The notes below the pieces were generated by a model. That model saw only the letters and a list, made by a program, of their open reading frames with translations. It did not search any database and was not told the origin of the DNA. Shown here piece after piece: positions 16,855 to 34,230 of a stretch of DNA of 46,906 nt. The translations under genes were made by a program, and so were the position numbers. Numbering within the stretch: the first letter of the stretch is position 1; each line of letters begins with the position of its first letter. The stretch lies in NCBI RefSeq assembly GCF_016598475.1, contig NZ_JAEMUX010000071.1:1-46906 (forward strand), written 5' to 3'. Origin of the DNA: Streptomyces adelaidensis (GTDB taxonomy: Bacteria; Actinomycetota; Actinomycetes; Streptomycetales; Streptomycetaceae).

Positions 16855-17769
16855 ATGCCCGAACGCACCTTGCCCGACCCCGATGTCCGGACCGGGGGAG
16901 CGACGGAGCTCGCCCACGACCTGGTGGTGATTCCCGACCCTGGCGTGCAACTCGTGCCCAATATCGGGGTCGTCGGCGGCACGCACTCCGTGCTCGTGGT
17001 CGAGACGGGTCTGGGACCGAGCAACGCCGAGAACGTGCTCGCGTTCGCGGCCGAGTACGCCAGGGGCCGCAGCCTCTACCTGACCACGACGCACTTCCAC
17101 CCCGAACACGCCTTCGGTGCACAGGTCTTCGCCGACGAGGCGACCTACCTCGTCAACAGCGCCCAGGCGGCGGACCTGGCCACCAAGGGCACCGCCTATC
17201 TCGACATGTTCCGTGGCCTGGGTGAACCGATCGCCCGTCGGCTGGAGGGGGTCGAACCGGTCGCCCCCGACATGGTGTACGAGGACGCCTTCGATCTCGA
17301 CCTGGGCGGCCGGGTGGTGCGGCTGCGGGCCACCGGCCGGGCGCACAGCAGGGGGGATCAGGTGGTCACCGTCCCCGACGCCGGGGTGATGTTCACCGGA
17401 GATCTCGTCGAGGCCGGGCAGTTCGCGATCTTTCCGTGGTTCCCGCCGTACGACACCGATGTGTCCGGCATCCGCTGGATCGAGGTGATGAAGCGCCTGT
17501 CGGCGGAGCGGCCCCGGGTGGTCGTGCCCGGCCATGGCGAGGTCGGCGGCGCGCGGCTGCTGTCCGACGTCCGCGACTATCTGGAACTTTTGCGCGACGA
17601 GACCTGGCGGCGCCGGGACTCGGCGATGGGCGAGCAGGCGATCGTCGAGGAGGTGCGGTCGCTGATGCTCGCGCGGCACCCGGAGTGGGCCGGCCAGGAG
17701 TGGATCGAGCGCGGCGTCGGCTGCCTGTGCGCGGAACATGTCGCGGGGGATTCGCATTCCCCTGCCTGA
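16855..17769 (+). CDS. MBL-fold metallo-hydrolase
   Basis: A 304-aa metallo-beta-lactamase-fold protein with GAGGAG ahead of ATG 16855. The metal-ligand motifs are THFHPEHAFG (H80, H82, E84, H85; Glu replaces the common Asp of HxHxDH), GRAHSRGDQV (H164, D168), FTGDLVEAG (D183) and VPGHGEV (H227). The 75-residue C-terminal tail is helical. Family members hydrolyse thioesters, lactones, phosphodiesters or sulfates, and the substrate is not evident. It is probably controlled by the divergent LysR regulator. Confidence 0.88.
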   Translation: MPERTLPDPDVRTGGATELAHDLVVIPDPGVQLVPNIGVVGGTHSVLVVETGLGPSNAENVLAFAAEYARGRSLYLTTTHFHPEHAFGAQVFADEATYLVNSAQAADLATKGTAYLDMFRGLGEPIARRLEGVEPVAPDMVYEDAFDLDLGGRVVRLRATGRAHSRGDQVVTVPDAGVMFTGDLVEAGQFAIFPWFPPYDTDVSGIRWIEVMKRLSAERPRVVVPGHGEVGGARLLSDVRDYLELLRDETWRRRDSAMGEQAIVEEVRSLMLARHPEWAGQEWIERGVGCLCAEHVAGDSHSPA

Positions 17770-17928
17770 TCCCACGGCGCACGGTGGTGATCAAGGGGTG
17801 TGTGGGCTCTTCACGGTGGACCGGACGGATCGTCGGTCGCTTTGATGGGGGTGGCGCGGTGGCCCGTGCCGTCCCGGGTCGGCCATCACGGGGTCGACCA
17901 CATTCGAGACCGCCGGAGATGAGCTGCC

Positions 17929-19386
17929 ATGGTGACCGACCGGTACGGCAACCGTCTGTACGAGTGCACCGCAGAGGGGGCGGGGCACCTCGACCGGGCC
18001 GTGGAGGGGCTGTTGTTCTTCCGGCCCGAGTTCCCCGCCGCGGTCGCGGACGCCGTGGCGGCGTCTCCGGGCGCCCCGTTGGCCCAGGCGTTCGCGGCCT
18101 ATCTGGGGGTGCTGGGGACCGAGTCGCGCGACGCGGGCGAGGCGCGCCGCCTCTTCGTGGAGTTCAGCGCCGGGCTGGACCATGCGGCGCTGCCCCGGCG
18201 GGAGCGGATGCACATGGCCGCGGCCGAGGCCTGGCTCGGGGGTGAACTGGGGCGGGCCGGGCAGATCCTGGAGGAACTCGTCGTGGAGAGTCCCCGGGAC
18301 CCACTGGCCCTGGCGGTGGGCCATCAGCTCGACTTCTTCACCGGCGACGCGACGCGGCTGCGCGACCGGATCGGCGGTGCCCTGCCGGCCTGGGCGGCGG
18401 ACGATCCCCATCGCGGGCCGCTGATGGGCATGTACGCGTTCGGCCTGGAGGAGTCGGGGCACTACGGCCGGGCCCAGGAGGTGGCGGGGGCCGCCGTCGA
18501 GCGGAACCCCCATGACATCTGGGCCATCCACGCGGTCGTCCACACCCATGAGATGCAGGGCCGGTTCGCCGAGGGCATCGACTTCCTCGACGCACGTGTG
18601 GACGACTGGGCGAGCGGCAGCCTGCTGACCGTGCACAGCTGGTGGCATTACGCCCTCTACGCCCTGGAGGCGGGGGACACGAGGACGGCCATCCGGATCT
18701 ACGACGCCGTACTGCACCACAAGGAGTCGACCGGGTTCGTGATGGAACTCCTCGACGCCGCCTCGCTGCTCTGGCGGTTCCTCCTGGCGGACCTGGACCA
18801 GGACGCCCGCTGGCAGACCCTCGCCGACGCGTGGGCCGCGCGCGAGGACCCGCCGTTCTACGCCTTCAACGACGTCCACGCCGTCATGGCCTTCGCGGGC
18901 GCGGGGCGGCTGGAGACGGCGGACGAGTTCGTCGCCGACCGGCGGCGCCGGCTGCTGGCCCAGGACGGCGGGCGCCTCCGCACCAACCGGGTGATGACCG
19001 CAGAGATCGGCCTGCCCGTGTGCGAGGCGCTGGTGGCGTACGCCCGTGGCGACTATCCGGCGGTGGTGGAACTGCTCTGGCCGATCCGCCGGCGAGTGCA
19101 CACCTTCGGCGGCAGCCACGCCCAGCGGGACGCCATCCAGCGGACCCTCCTCGAAGCGACCCTGCGCGCCCGCCGCGACGACCTGGCCCGTCTGCTGCTC
19201 GGCGAACGCACCGGCCTGAGCCCCCACAGCCCGTACAACTGGCTGAGCCAGGCCCGGCTCGCCGACGCCCTCGGCGAAGCCGGCCGCGCCGCGCTCGCCC
19301 GCGACCGGGCGGGCGAACTTGCGGCGCCCGCGGCGCAGAGGCTGAGCCGGAACCCGCACGACAGGTATCTCGAACCGAGGCCCTGA
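17929..19386 (+). CDS. TTC38-like tetratricopeptide repeat protein
   Basis: A 485-aa all-helical TPR protein from ATG 17929. It carries hallmarks I associate with TTC38: VERNPHDIWAIHAVVHTHEM, followed by WWHYALYALEAGD and IYDAV. No catalytic motif and no membrane segment are seen, so it is probably cytoplasmic and protein-binding. It is followed about 150 nt later by a patatin gene on the same strand; co-regulation is possible, but a promoter could fit in the gap. Role unknown. Confidence 0.82.
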   Translation: MVTDRYGNRLYECTAEGAGHLDRAVEGLLFFRPEFPAAVADAVAASPGAPLAQAFAAYLGVLGTESRDAGEARRLFVEFSAGLDHAALPRRERMHMAAAEAWLGGELGRAGQILEELVVESPRDPLALAVGHQLDFFTGDATRLRDRIGGALPAWAADDPHRGPLMGMYAFGLEESGHYGRAQEVAGAAVERNPHDIWAIHAVVHTHEMQGRFAEGIDFLDARVDDWASGSLLTVHSWWHYALYALEAGDTRTAIRIYDAVLHHKESTGFVMELLDAASLLWRFLLADLDQDARWQTLADAWAAREDPPFYAFNDVHAVMAFAGAGRLETADEFVADRRRRLLAQDGGRLRTNRVMTAEIGLPVCEALVAYARGDYPAVVELLWPIRRRVHTFGGSHAQRDAIQRTLLEATLRARRDDLARLLLGERTGLSPHSPYNWLSQARLADALGEAGRAALARDRAGELAAPAAQRLSRNPHDRYLEPRP

Positions 19387-19537
19387 GCGCGGCCGGGTGC
19401 CGTCGAAGTCGCATGGCGGGAGAGCGTGATGAGCTAATGCCCGCCGGGCCCGCACTAGTATTCGACGGGATGGTCGCCGGGTTTCAGTCGCAGATCGCCC
19501 GCCGTCAGCTGGCATCGCCCGGAAAGGACCGCACCCT

Positions 19538-20275
19538 GTGGCCACGCCGCACTCCGGGACGCCGACGGGCGTGGGCCTGGTCCTGGCCAGCGGCGCTGCC
19601 CACGGGGCCGCGCACGCCGGGGTGTTGCGCGCGATCGAGGAGGCCGGGATCGAGGTGTCGGTGGTGACCGGCACCAGCGCGGGCGCGCTGATCGGCGGGG
19701 TCTGGGCGGCCGGGATCAGCGAGGAGCGGATCACCGAGCGGCTCCTGGCGGTCCAGTGGGCGGACTTCGGGTCCACCGCGATCAGTCCGCGCCTCGGGCT
19801 GCTGGACACCACACCCTTCGCGCGCAACTTCGAGGAGTTGGTCGGCGACCTGCTGATCGAGGAGCTACCGACCACGTTCGGCGCGGTGGTCACCGAGTTG
19901 GGCTCCGCCACGCCCCGGCTGGTCAGCTCGGGCCCGCTGGCGGCCGCCGTACGGGCCAGCAGCGCCGTACCCGGGCTGTTCCCGCCCGTGAGGGTGGACG
20001 GCGTGCTGTGCGTCGACGGCGCCGTGGTCTCCCCCTCGCCGGTGTGGGCCGCACACCGGCTGGGGGCTCAGCGGATCATCGCCGTGGGCTTCGGCGAGAC
20101 CTCCCGGTGGCGCCGCTGGTTCGAGTCCCGCCCCGGCCACCCCGCCCGCGGCCTCCGGGCTGACCTGACCATCACCATCGACCCGGGCGGCAACTCCGCC
20201 TGGTCGGCCGTCGGCGTCCCCGACCTGATCGACCGGGGATACCGCACGACCCGCGACGCCCTCAAGGAGCTGTGA
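19538..20275 (+). CDS. Patatin-like phospholipase
   Basis: A 245-aa patatin fold hydrolase starting at GTG 19538 (GGAAAGG upstream). The Gly-rich oxyanion element is ASGAAHG, the nucleophile elbow is GTSAG (S47), and the catalytic Asp is in VDGAVVSP (D160), forming the Ser-Asp dyad. It is a short, single-domain bacterial form with no signal peptide, expected to hydrolyse acyl esters of phospholipids or glycolipids in the cytoplasm. Confidence 0.9.
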   Translation: MATPHSGTPTGVGLVLASGAAHGAAHAGVLRAIEEAGIEVSVVTGTSAGALIGGVWAAGISEERITERLLAVQWADFGSTAISPRLGLLDTTPFARNFEELVGDLLIEELPTTFGAVVTELGSATPRLVSSGPLAAAVRASSAVPGLFPPVRVDGVLCVDGAVVSPSPVWAAHRLGAQRIIAVGFGETSRWRRWFESRPGHPARGLRADLTITIDPGGNSAWSAVGVPDLIDRGYRTTRDALKEL

Positions 20276-20310
20276 GGCGCGTGGCACCCGGCCCCGGAAC
20301 GCCGGTCACT

Positions 20311-20640
20311 TCAGGCCGATGTGCGCGCCCGGGGCGGCAGGTCGGACCCGTGGAACATCCCCAGGATCGCCGGTCACACCAGGAGGAACGGCACGGTGAA
20401 GATGGACAGCCGGGCGATGAGCGTGCCGAGGCGGGCGTCCGGTTCGTAGCGGCGGAGCAGGGCCAGGAGCAGGAAGACGTACGGGTTCGCATCGATGGTG
20501 ACGACGGCGTCGTCCACCGGTGCCGCACCGGTCCCGTCGATCAGCCGGGCGCGGTGGATCCGCAGGGCGGTACGGGTGTTCCCCGCCGGACCCGTAGTAC
20601 CCGTAGCACCCGGAGTACCTGTAGTGGTCGCATACGTCAT
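20311..20640 (-). pseudogene. Fused remnants of an amidohydrolase and an AbgT-type transporter
   Basis: A minus-strand frame opens MTYATTTGT and reads TALRIHRARLIDGTGAAPVD followed by DAVVTID, the N-terminus of a metal-dependent amidohydrolase. It then jumps without a stop to PYVFLLLALLRRYEPDARLG and TLIARLSIFTVPFLLV, the C-terminal membrane helices of an AbgT (p-aminobenzoyl-glutamate) transporter. A TGA at 20374-20376 replaces the Trp expected there, and PAILGMFHGSDLPPR continues the family C-terminus to a second TGA. A deletion of about 2 kb between two adjacent genes, plus a nonsense change and a likely frameshift, explains it. Neither protein can work. Confidence 0.65.
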
Positions 20641-20681
20641 GGGCGCGGTGCTCCTCGCGGTCGGGAACAGCCGAAGTGGCT

Positions 20682-21872
20682 GTGGAGAGCGGCTGCCACC
20701 GTCGAGCAGCTCGACGAACTCGACCGGGGCGTGGTGCACGCCTTGCAGATCAGTCCCCGGGCGCCCTGGACGCTGGTCGGCGAGGTGCTCGCGGTCAACC
20801 CGGTGACCGCGGCGCGGCGTTGGCAACGGCCGGCGGAGGCGGGCCCGGCGTGGGTGACCGCCTGTCCGCGGCTGGCCGACTCGCGGATCGTGGTGACGGC
20901 GGTGGTCGAGGTGGACACCGAGCCGGGCCGCGCCGAGGACGTGGCAGGGGCCCTCGCGGCGGACCCGGCGGTGCCGAACATCAAACTCACGGCGGGCGGC
21001 CGGGACCTCGTGGTCGCCGTGCAGGCCCGCGGCCTGCACGAACTCACCGACCGCACCATGACGTTGTTCCGTCGGACCCCGTACGTGCGGGCGACCTGTA
21101 CACATGTGTCCACCGGTATTCCACCGAGGGCAGCCGATGGCGGCTGCGCAGCCTCGACGAGGTCCAGAGCTCCCGGATCGAGGCGGCGCTGCCCGCGGCC
21201 GCGCTGCCCGCCGCCACCGCCGGGGCCCGCTGGGACGACCTGGACACCCGGCTGCTGGAACTGCTGAGCACCGACGGCCGTATGCCGCTCCGCGACCTGG
21301 CGGCGGCGACCGGCACGAGTCTCACCACCGTGCGGCGGCGAACGCAGTCGCTGCTCGCCTCGCGGCTGAGCCTGCGCTGCGATCTCGCCCGGCCGCTGTC
21401 GGGCCGGCCGCTGTCCGCCGTGTACTTCGCCTCCGTACCGGGCCAGTACGTGGAGGAGACCAGCCGGGTGCTGGCCGGCGTACGCGAAGTGCGGTCCTGC
21501 GCCATCACGGCCGGACCGCACAACCTCGTCATCGACGTGTGGCTGCGCGCTCTGCGCGACGTGCACGCCTTCGAGGCCCACCTGCCACGGAAGTTGCCGC
21601 ACCTCACCGTCGACGACCGCTCGGTGGTGCTGCGCACGGTCAAGCACATGGGGCGCCTGCTCGACCACGCGGGCCGCGGTGTCGGCGTCGTACCGCTGAG
21701 CCATCCGCGCGGCGCGGGCGCCCCCGTCATGCCCCCTCAGAGCGCGGGGTCCAGCCAGGAGAGCCCGTCGTCGGAGGGCACCAGGCCGCCGGGCCGCAGC
21801 GGGGACTCGTCCTCCAACGGCCCGCCGTACACGCCCCGTTCCTGCATGACCGACGCCTCGTGGAACGTCTGA
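20682..21872 (+). pseudogene. Lrp/AsnC-family regulator with two compensating frameshifts
   Basis: A double-module AsnC regulator can be assembled from two frames. After GTG 20682 (VES) the sequence TVEQLDELDRGVVHALQISP, the first HTH and the first ligand domain (SRIVVTAVVEVDTEPGRAED) run in a shifted frame. Near 21098 it returns to the first frame: YSTEGSRWRLRSLDEVQSSR, second HTH WDDLDTRLLELLSTDGRMPL, second ligand domain to VVPLSHPRG (~21718). The first frame has no stop throughout, so it shows a deceptive 390-residue ORF with a scrambled first half. The normal stop is also lost, and the frame runs 136 nt over the convergent halogenase end. It once probably controlled the divergent amidohydrolase/AbgT genes. 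Confidence 0.7.
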
Positions 21873-23244
21873 CGGAAGGCGGCGGACTCGTAGAGCGGGT
21901 TGCGCCGCCCGTCGGAGTCCGGGAGCCGGCCCACGACCGCGTCGAGGTCCGTGGCGGCGGCCGTCAGACGCGCGCCCGGCTGCCCGGGCTCGGCGAGCGA
22001 CGCGTCCCCCGACGCCAGCCCGCCCACCAGCTCCACGAACGCCTCCAGCTCCGTCGCACCGACGTGGGTGACCTTGCGGGCCTTCCAGAAGTACGACCGC
22101 TCGTCCTGGTGCATGTCGTAGAACGAGACCAGGAACTCGTAGAACAGGCCGTACTCGTGCCGGTAGCGCGCCTCGAACTCCGCGAAGCAGCGGCCCTCTT
22201 CGAGGATTCCGTCGAGCGAACTGTTGATCGCCCGCGCCGCGAGCAGCGCCCCGTACGTGGCCAGGTGCACGCCGGAGGACAGCACCGGATCGACGAAACA
22301 GGCCGCGTCACCGGCCAGCACCATGCCCGGCCGCCACAGTCCGATCTTCCAGTACGACCAGTCCTTGCGGACCCGGACCTGGTCGTACGGTGCCTCGGTG
22401 GCCTGCGGGACACCGTCGAGGAGGTCCCGCACCTCGTGGCACGAGTCGATCAGCCGCCGCCAGGCCGCCACCGGATCGCCCTGGGCCGAGGCGGTGTTCT
22501 CCCGGCTCACCACCGCGCCCACGCTCGTCAGGTCGTCCCGCAGCGGGATGTACCAGATCCAGCCCTCCTCGAAGGCGGCGCAGAAGATGTTGCCGTCGTT
22601 CGGCCTGGGCAGCCGCTTGCCGCCGGCGAAGTACCCGAACACCGCGATGTTCCGGAAGAAGTCCGAGTACGTCCGCTTCCCGCCGACGTGGCCGTGGATC
22701 CGGCTGGTGTCGCCGGACGCGTCCACCACGTACCGGGCCAGGGCCTCGCGGCTCTCGCCGCCGGGGCCGGTCCAGCGCACGCCCCGTACCCGCTCCTCGT
22801 CGGCGACCACGTCCGAGACCCGGCAGCCCTCCCGTACGTCCACGCCGAGCCGGCGGGCGTTGTCCAGGAGGATCGCGTCGAACTTGGACCGCTCGACCTG
22901 ATAGGCGAACGAGGTCGGGTCGGACAGACGCGGCGACAGCGCGAAGGAGAACTGCCACGGCTCCCGGTTGCGGCCCCAGCGGAACGTGCCGCCGCGCTTG
23001 AGCTTGAACCCCGCCCGGGCGACCTCGTCCTCGACGCCCAGGATGCGGCACAGCCCGTGGACGGTGGAGGGCAGCAGCGATTCGCCGATCTGGTAGCGGG
23101 GGAACGTCTGCTGGTCCAGGAGCAGGACCCGGTGGCCGCGCAGCGCCACGGCGGACGCGACGGTCGAACCGGCGGGGCCGCCGCCCACGACGATCACGTC
23201 GAACTCTTCGGTGGCTGTCCGGTCAGGTAGGGGGTGGCTGGCAG

Positions 23245-23248
<4 letters not shown>
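21737..23248 (-). CDS. FAD-dependent halogenase
   Basis: A 503-aa flavin-dependent halogenase. The GTG at 23248 overlaps the PKS stop as GTGA, so it is translationally coupled. It has the FAD fold GGGPAG (22-27), the halogenase WxWxIP as GWIWYIPL (W230-P235), and FVDPVLSSG (F318, P321, S324, G326), matching Fx.Px.Sx.G of halogenases that make HOCl. A candidate catalytic Lys is in FKLKRGGTFRWG (K84). The overall sequence resembles the phenol/carrier-bound class (CndH, SgcC3 type) more than free-Trp halogenases. FADH2 would come from a separate flavin reductase, not present here. The likely substrate is the aryl or acyl product, or the carrier-bound intermediate, of the adjacent PKS. Confidence 0.88.
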
Positions 23249-31599
<8,351 letters not shown>

Positions 31600-31688
31600 G
31601 TGCCGCCTCCCCGGCCCGTACGGGCCCGCGTCCACGCCGTCGATCTCCTTGCGGAGCAAACGCGTTGACCCTATGGGGCGACGACCGA

Positions 31689-31700
31689 ATGTTCGAACAT
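31689..31700. promoter_or_regulatory. 12-bp palindrome upstream of the PKS
   Basis: ATGTTCGAACAT is a perfect palindrome 90 nt upstream of the PKS start, in the only non-coding gap ahead of the cluster. It is a candidate operator by position; no regulator is assigned. Confidence 0.4.
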
Positions 31701-31725
31701 GCCGAGGACCGGCGTTTCGGACGGT

Positions 31726-31776
31726 GGCCTACACCGGCACGGCCTACACCGGCACGGCCTACACCGGCACGGCCTA
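31726..31776. repeat. 15-bp tandem repeat at the 3' end of the DUF4916 gene
   Basis: Three perfect 15-bp units (GGCCTACACCGGCAC) plus 6 nt. On the minus strand each unit starts TAGGCC, and the first TAG is the stop codon of the gene, so four in-frame stops follow each other. Confidence 0.95.
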
Positions 31777-32310
31777 GGACAGGCAGCCGACGTGGGCGAG
31801 CGCCTGCTTCAGCAGGACTCCCTGACCGCCCGGCATCTCGCTCTGCACCGACTCCGACGCCGCCTCCTGCGGGCTGAGCCACACCAGGTCGAGCGCGTCC
31901 TGCCGGGGACGGCAGTCGCCGGACACCGGGACGATGTAGGCGAGGGACACCGCGTGCTGCCGAGGGTCGTGGAACGGCGTTATGCCCTGGGTCGGGAAGT
32001 ACTCGGCGACGGTGAAGGGCTGGAGCGACGACGGGACGCGGGGCAGCGCCACCGGGCCGAGGTCCTTCTCCAGATGACGCAGAAGGGCGTCGCGTACCCG
32101 CTCGTGGTGCATCACGCGGCCGGCGACCAGCGTGCGGCTGACCGTTCCCTCCGAGCCGATGCGCAGCAGCAGGCCGATACTGGTGACTTCGCCGCTGTCG
32201 TCGACGCGCACGGGCACGGCCTCGACATACAGGATCGGCATCCGGGCGCGTGCCGATTCGAGGTCGTCGGACGTCAGCCAGCCCGGCGTGGTTTCGGTCA
32301 TGTCAGACAT
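31774..32310 (-). CDS. NUDIX-like DUF4916 protein
   Basis: A 178-aa protein matching the actinobacterial DUF4916 (NUDIX-fold) family: WLTSDDLESARARMPILYVE, VRVDDSGEVTSIGLLLRIG, SRTLVAGRVMHHERVRDALL, FTVAEYFPTQGITPFHDPRQ, HAVSLAYIVPVSGDC and DALDLVWLSPQE. A canonical NUDIX box (Gx5Ex7REUxEExGU) is not preserved; only the fold-level resemblance and LRHLEKDLGP remain, so hydrolysis is uncertain. It is a conserved stand-alone gene and marks the edge between accessory and core DNA. No operon link with the PKS is obvious, although both lie on the same strand. Confidence 0.8.
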   Translation of the reverse strand: MSDMTETTPGWLTSDDLESARARMPILYVEAVPVRVDDSGEVTSIGLLLRIGSEGTVSRTLVAGRVMHHERVRDALLRHLEKDLGPVALPRVPSSLQPFTVAEYFPTQGITPFHDPRQHAVSLAYIVPVSGDCRPRQDALDLVWLSPQEAASESVQSEMPGGQGVLLKQALAHVGCLS

Positions 32311-32402
32311 TGGCCGATCATACTTTCTACCTCACGCGGAGCGCGCGTCGCTCCGATCACACATTGCCCCGCTCGCTCCGCTCCCATGCACCCCGCCGAC
32401 GA

Positions 32403-33074
32403 TCAGTCGTGGGCGGCCCACATCCCGCGCACATGACCGAGATGGCGCGTCATCACCGCGCGTACGGCGTCCGCGTCGCGGTCGAGCAGCGCGTCCAGGA
32501 GTTCCAGGTGCTCCTGGGCGGAGGAGAGCAGCCGGCCCCCCTCGACGAGCGCGGTCAGACCGTAGAGGCGGGAGCGTTTGCGCAGGTCACCGACCACCTC
32601 GACGAGGTGCGCGTTGCCCGCGAGGGCGAGCAGACCGAGGTGGAAGCGGGTGTCGGCCTCGACGTACGCGATGAGGTCCCCGGCGGCCGCTGCGGCGACG
32701 ATCTCCCGGGCGGCGGGCCGCAGCGCCTCCAGGGAGACCGGGTCGGCGGTCCGGGCCAGGTCGACGGTGGTCGGGATCTCGATGAGCGAGCGGATGTGGG
32801 TGTACTCGTCGAGCTGACTCTCGGTGACGACGGTGACCCGGAAGCCCTTGTTGGGCACGGTGTCGACCAGGCCTTCTTTGGCCAGATCCAGCATGGCCTC
32901 GCGCACCGGCGTGGCCGAGACGCCGAAGCGGGCGGCGAGCGCGGGCGCGGAGTACACCTCGCCCGGCCGCAGCTCACCGGCGATCAGCGCGGCCCGTAGC
33001 GCGTCGGCGACCCGCTCGCGGTAGCTGCCCTTCTTGCCGCCGAGCACGGGCAGGGCGGGTGCGGACGGTGCCAT
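32403..33074 (-). CDS. GntR-family regulator, FCD subfamily
   Basis: A 223-aa regulator from ATG 33074 (GGAGAG upstream). The N-terminal winged helix includes YRERVADALRAALIAGELRP and FGVSATPVREAMLDLAKEGL. The C-terminal all-helical FCD effector domain has the metal-binding type DTRFHLGLLALAGN and HLELLDALLDRDADAV. It is the last gene of the hydroxyproline operon, 131 nt after the epimerase, and is the likely pathway regulator with a pathway intermediate as ligand. Candidate operators are described at 35171 and 38202. Confidence 0.9.
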   Translation of the reverse strand: MAPSAPALPVLGGKKGSYRERVADALRAALIAGELRPGEVYSAPALAARFGVSATPVREAMLDLAKEGLVDTVPNKGFRVTVVTESQLDEYTHIRSLIEIPTTVDLARTADPVSLEALRPAAREIVAAAAAGDLIAYVEADTRFHLGLLALAGNAHLVEVVGDLRKRSRLYGLTALVEGGRLLSSAQEHLELLDALLDRDADAVRAVMTRHLGHVRGMWAAHD

Positions 33075-33083
33075 GGGTCTCTC

Positions 33084-33205
33084 CTGAATCGCGGAGGCCT
33101 GGATCGCGGAATCGCGGAGGCCTGTCGCCAAGTCGTGATCGCCGAGTAGTGATCGCGAAGTCCTGATCGTGGGAAGCCTGATCGTGGAGTCCTGATCGTG
33201 GAGTC
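33084..33205. repeat. Degenerate 14-15-bp repeats between epimerase and gntR
   Basis: About eight diverged copies of a unit like GGACTCCACGATCA (minus strand) fill the gap from the epimerase stop to just before the gntR ribosome-binding site. The first unit begins directly after the stop codon. Confidence 0.85.
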
Positions 33206-34207
33206 CTAGAGGACGAATCCGGACGGGAACGGGTCGGAAGGGTCGAGCAGATACTGGGCCGTGCCGGTGATCCAGGCACGGCCGGTGAAACTGGGCAGCA
33301 CGGCCGGCCTCCCGGCCACCTGGGTCTCGCCGAGCAGCCGTCCCGTGAACCGGGTGCCGATGAAGGACTCGTTCACGAACTCGGTGTGCAGGGGCAGTTC
33401 GCCCCGCGCGTGCAGTTGCGCCATGCGTGCGCTGGTGCCCGTCCCGCAGGGTGAGCGGTCGAACCAGCCGGGGTGGATGGCCATCGCGTGCCGCGACTGC
33501 CGGGCGGTGGCGCCCGGGGCGTACAGGTGGACGTGGTGGACACCGTGGATCGAGGGGTCCTCGGGGTGGACGGGCTCCTCGTCGGCGTTGACGGCGTCCA
33601 TCAGAGCGAGGCCGGCCTTGAGGATGTCGTCCTTGCGGTCGCGGTCGAAGGGCAGCCCGAACTGCTCCAGCGGCAGGATGGCGTAGAAGTTGCCGCCGTA
33701 CGCCAGGTCGTATGTCACTGTCCGCCCGTCGGCGAGGGTGGCCTTGCGGTCGAGGCCGACGGAGAACGACGGCACGTTCTGCAAGGTGACCGCCTTCGCC
33801 GCGCCGTCCTCCACCGCGACCTCGGCCACGACGAGGCCCGCCGGGGTGTCGAGGCGGATGGTGGTGACCGGTTCGACGACCTCGACCATGCCGGTCTCGA
33901 CGAGCACGGTCGCGACGCCGATCGTGCCGTGGCCGCACATGGGCAGATAGCCGGAGACCTCGATGTAGACGACGCCGTAGTCGCAGTCGGGACGGGTGGG
34001 CGGCTGCAGGATCGCGCCGCTCATCGCCGCGTGGCCGCGCGGCTCGTTCATCAGCAACTGCTTGACGTCGTCCCGGTGTTCACGGAACCACAGCCGCCGT
34101 TCGTTCATGGTCGCGCCCGGGATCGTGCCGATCCCGCCGGTGATCACCCGGGTGGGCATGCCCTCGGTGTGCGAGTCGACGGCGTGCAGGACGAGTTTGC
34201 TGCGCAT
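33206..34207 (-). CDS. 4-hydroxyproline 2-epimerase (proline racemase family)
   Basis: A 333-aa proline-racemase-fold enzyme from ATG 34207. Both catalytic cysteines are present: MCGHGTIG (C91) and SPCGTGTSA (C254). This fits a racemase/epimerase and argues against trans-3-hydroxyproline dehydratase, where the second Cys is replaced by Thr. It would convert trans-4-hydroxy-L-proline to cis-4-hydroxy-D-proline, the first step of bacterial hydroxyproline catabolism. The neighbours encode the dehydrogenase and deaminase for the next two steps. The preceding gene ends 23 nt upstream, so it is co-transcribed. Confidence 0.92.
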   Translation of the reverse strand: MRSKLVLHAVDSHTEGMPTRVITGGIGTIPGATMNERRLWFREHRDDVKQLLMNEPRGHAAMSGAILQPPTRPDCDYGVVYIEVSGYLPMCGHGTIGVATVLVETGMVEVVEPVTTIRLDTPAGLVVAEVAVEDGAAKAVTLQNVPSFSVGLDRKATLADGRTVTYDLAYGGNFYAILPLEQFGLPFDRDRKDDILKAGLALMDAVNADEEPVHPEDPSIHGVHHVHLYAPGATARQSRHAMAIHPGWFDRSPCGTGTSARMAQLHARGELPLHTEFVNESFIGTRFTGRLLGETQVAGRPAVLPSFTGRAWITGTAQYLLDPSDPFPSGFVL

Positions 34208-34230
34208 GACCGGTCTCCCTCCTCCATGGG

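Noticed and set aside
16467..17225. A forward (TGP)n collagen-like protein across the minisatellite
   Set aside because: No ribosome-binding site, it runs out of frame into the metallo-hydrolase gene, and the periodic frame is a trivial result of a 9-bp repeat.
21104..23230. A 708-aa plus-strand frame over the halogenase
   Set aside because: Antisense shadow of the halogenase codons in high-GC DNA; Arg/Pro-rich and without domains.
31774..32310. DUF4916 gene as part of the PKS cluster
   Set aside because: It matches a stand-alone conserved actinobacterial family, lies beyond a 175-nt gap with repeats, and lacks a biosynthetic logic with the PKS.
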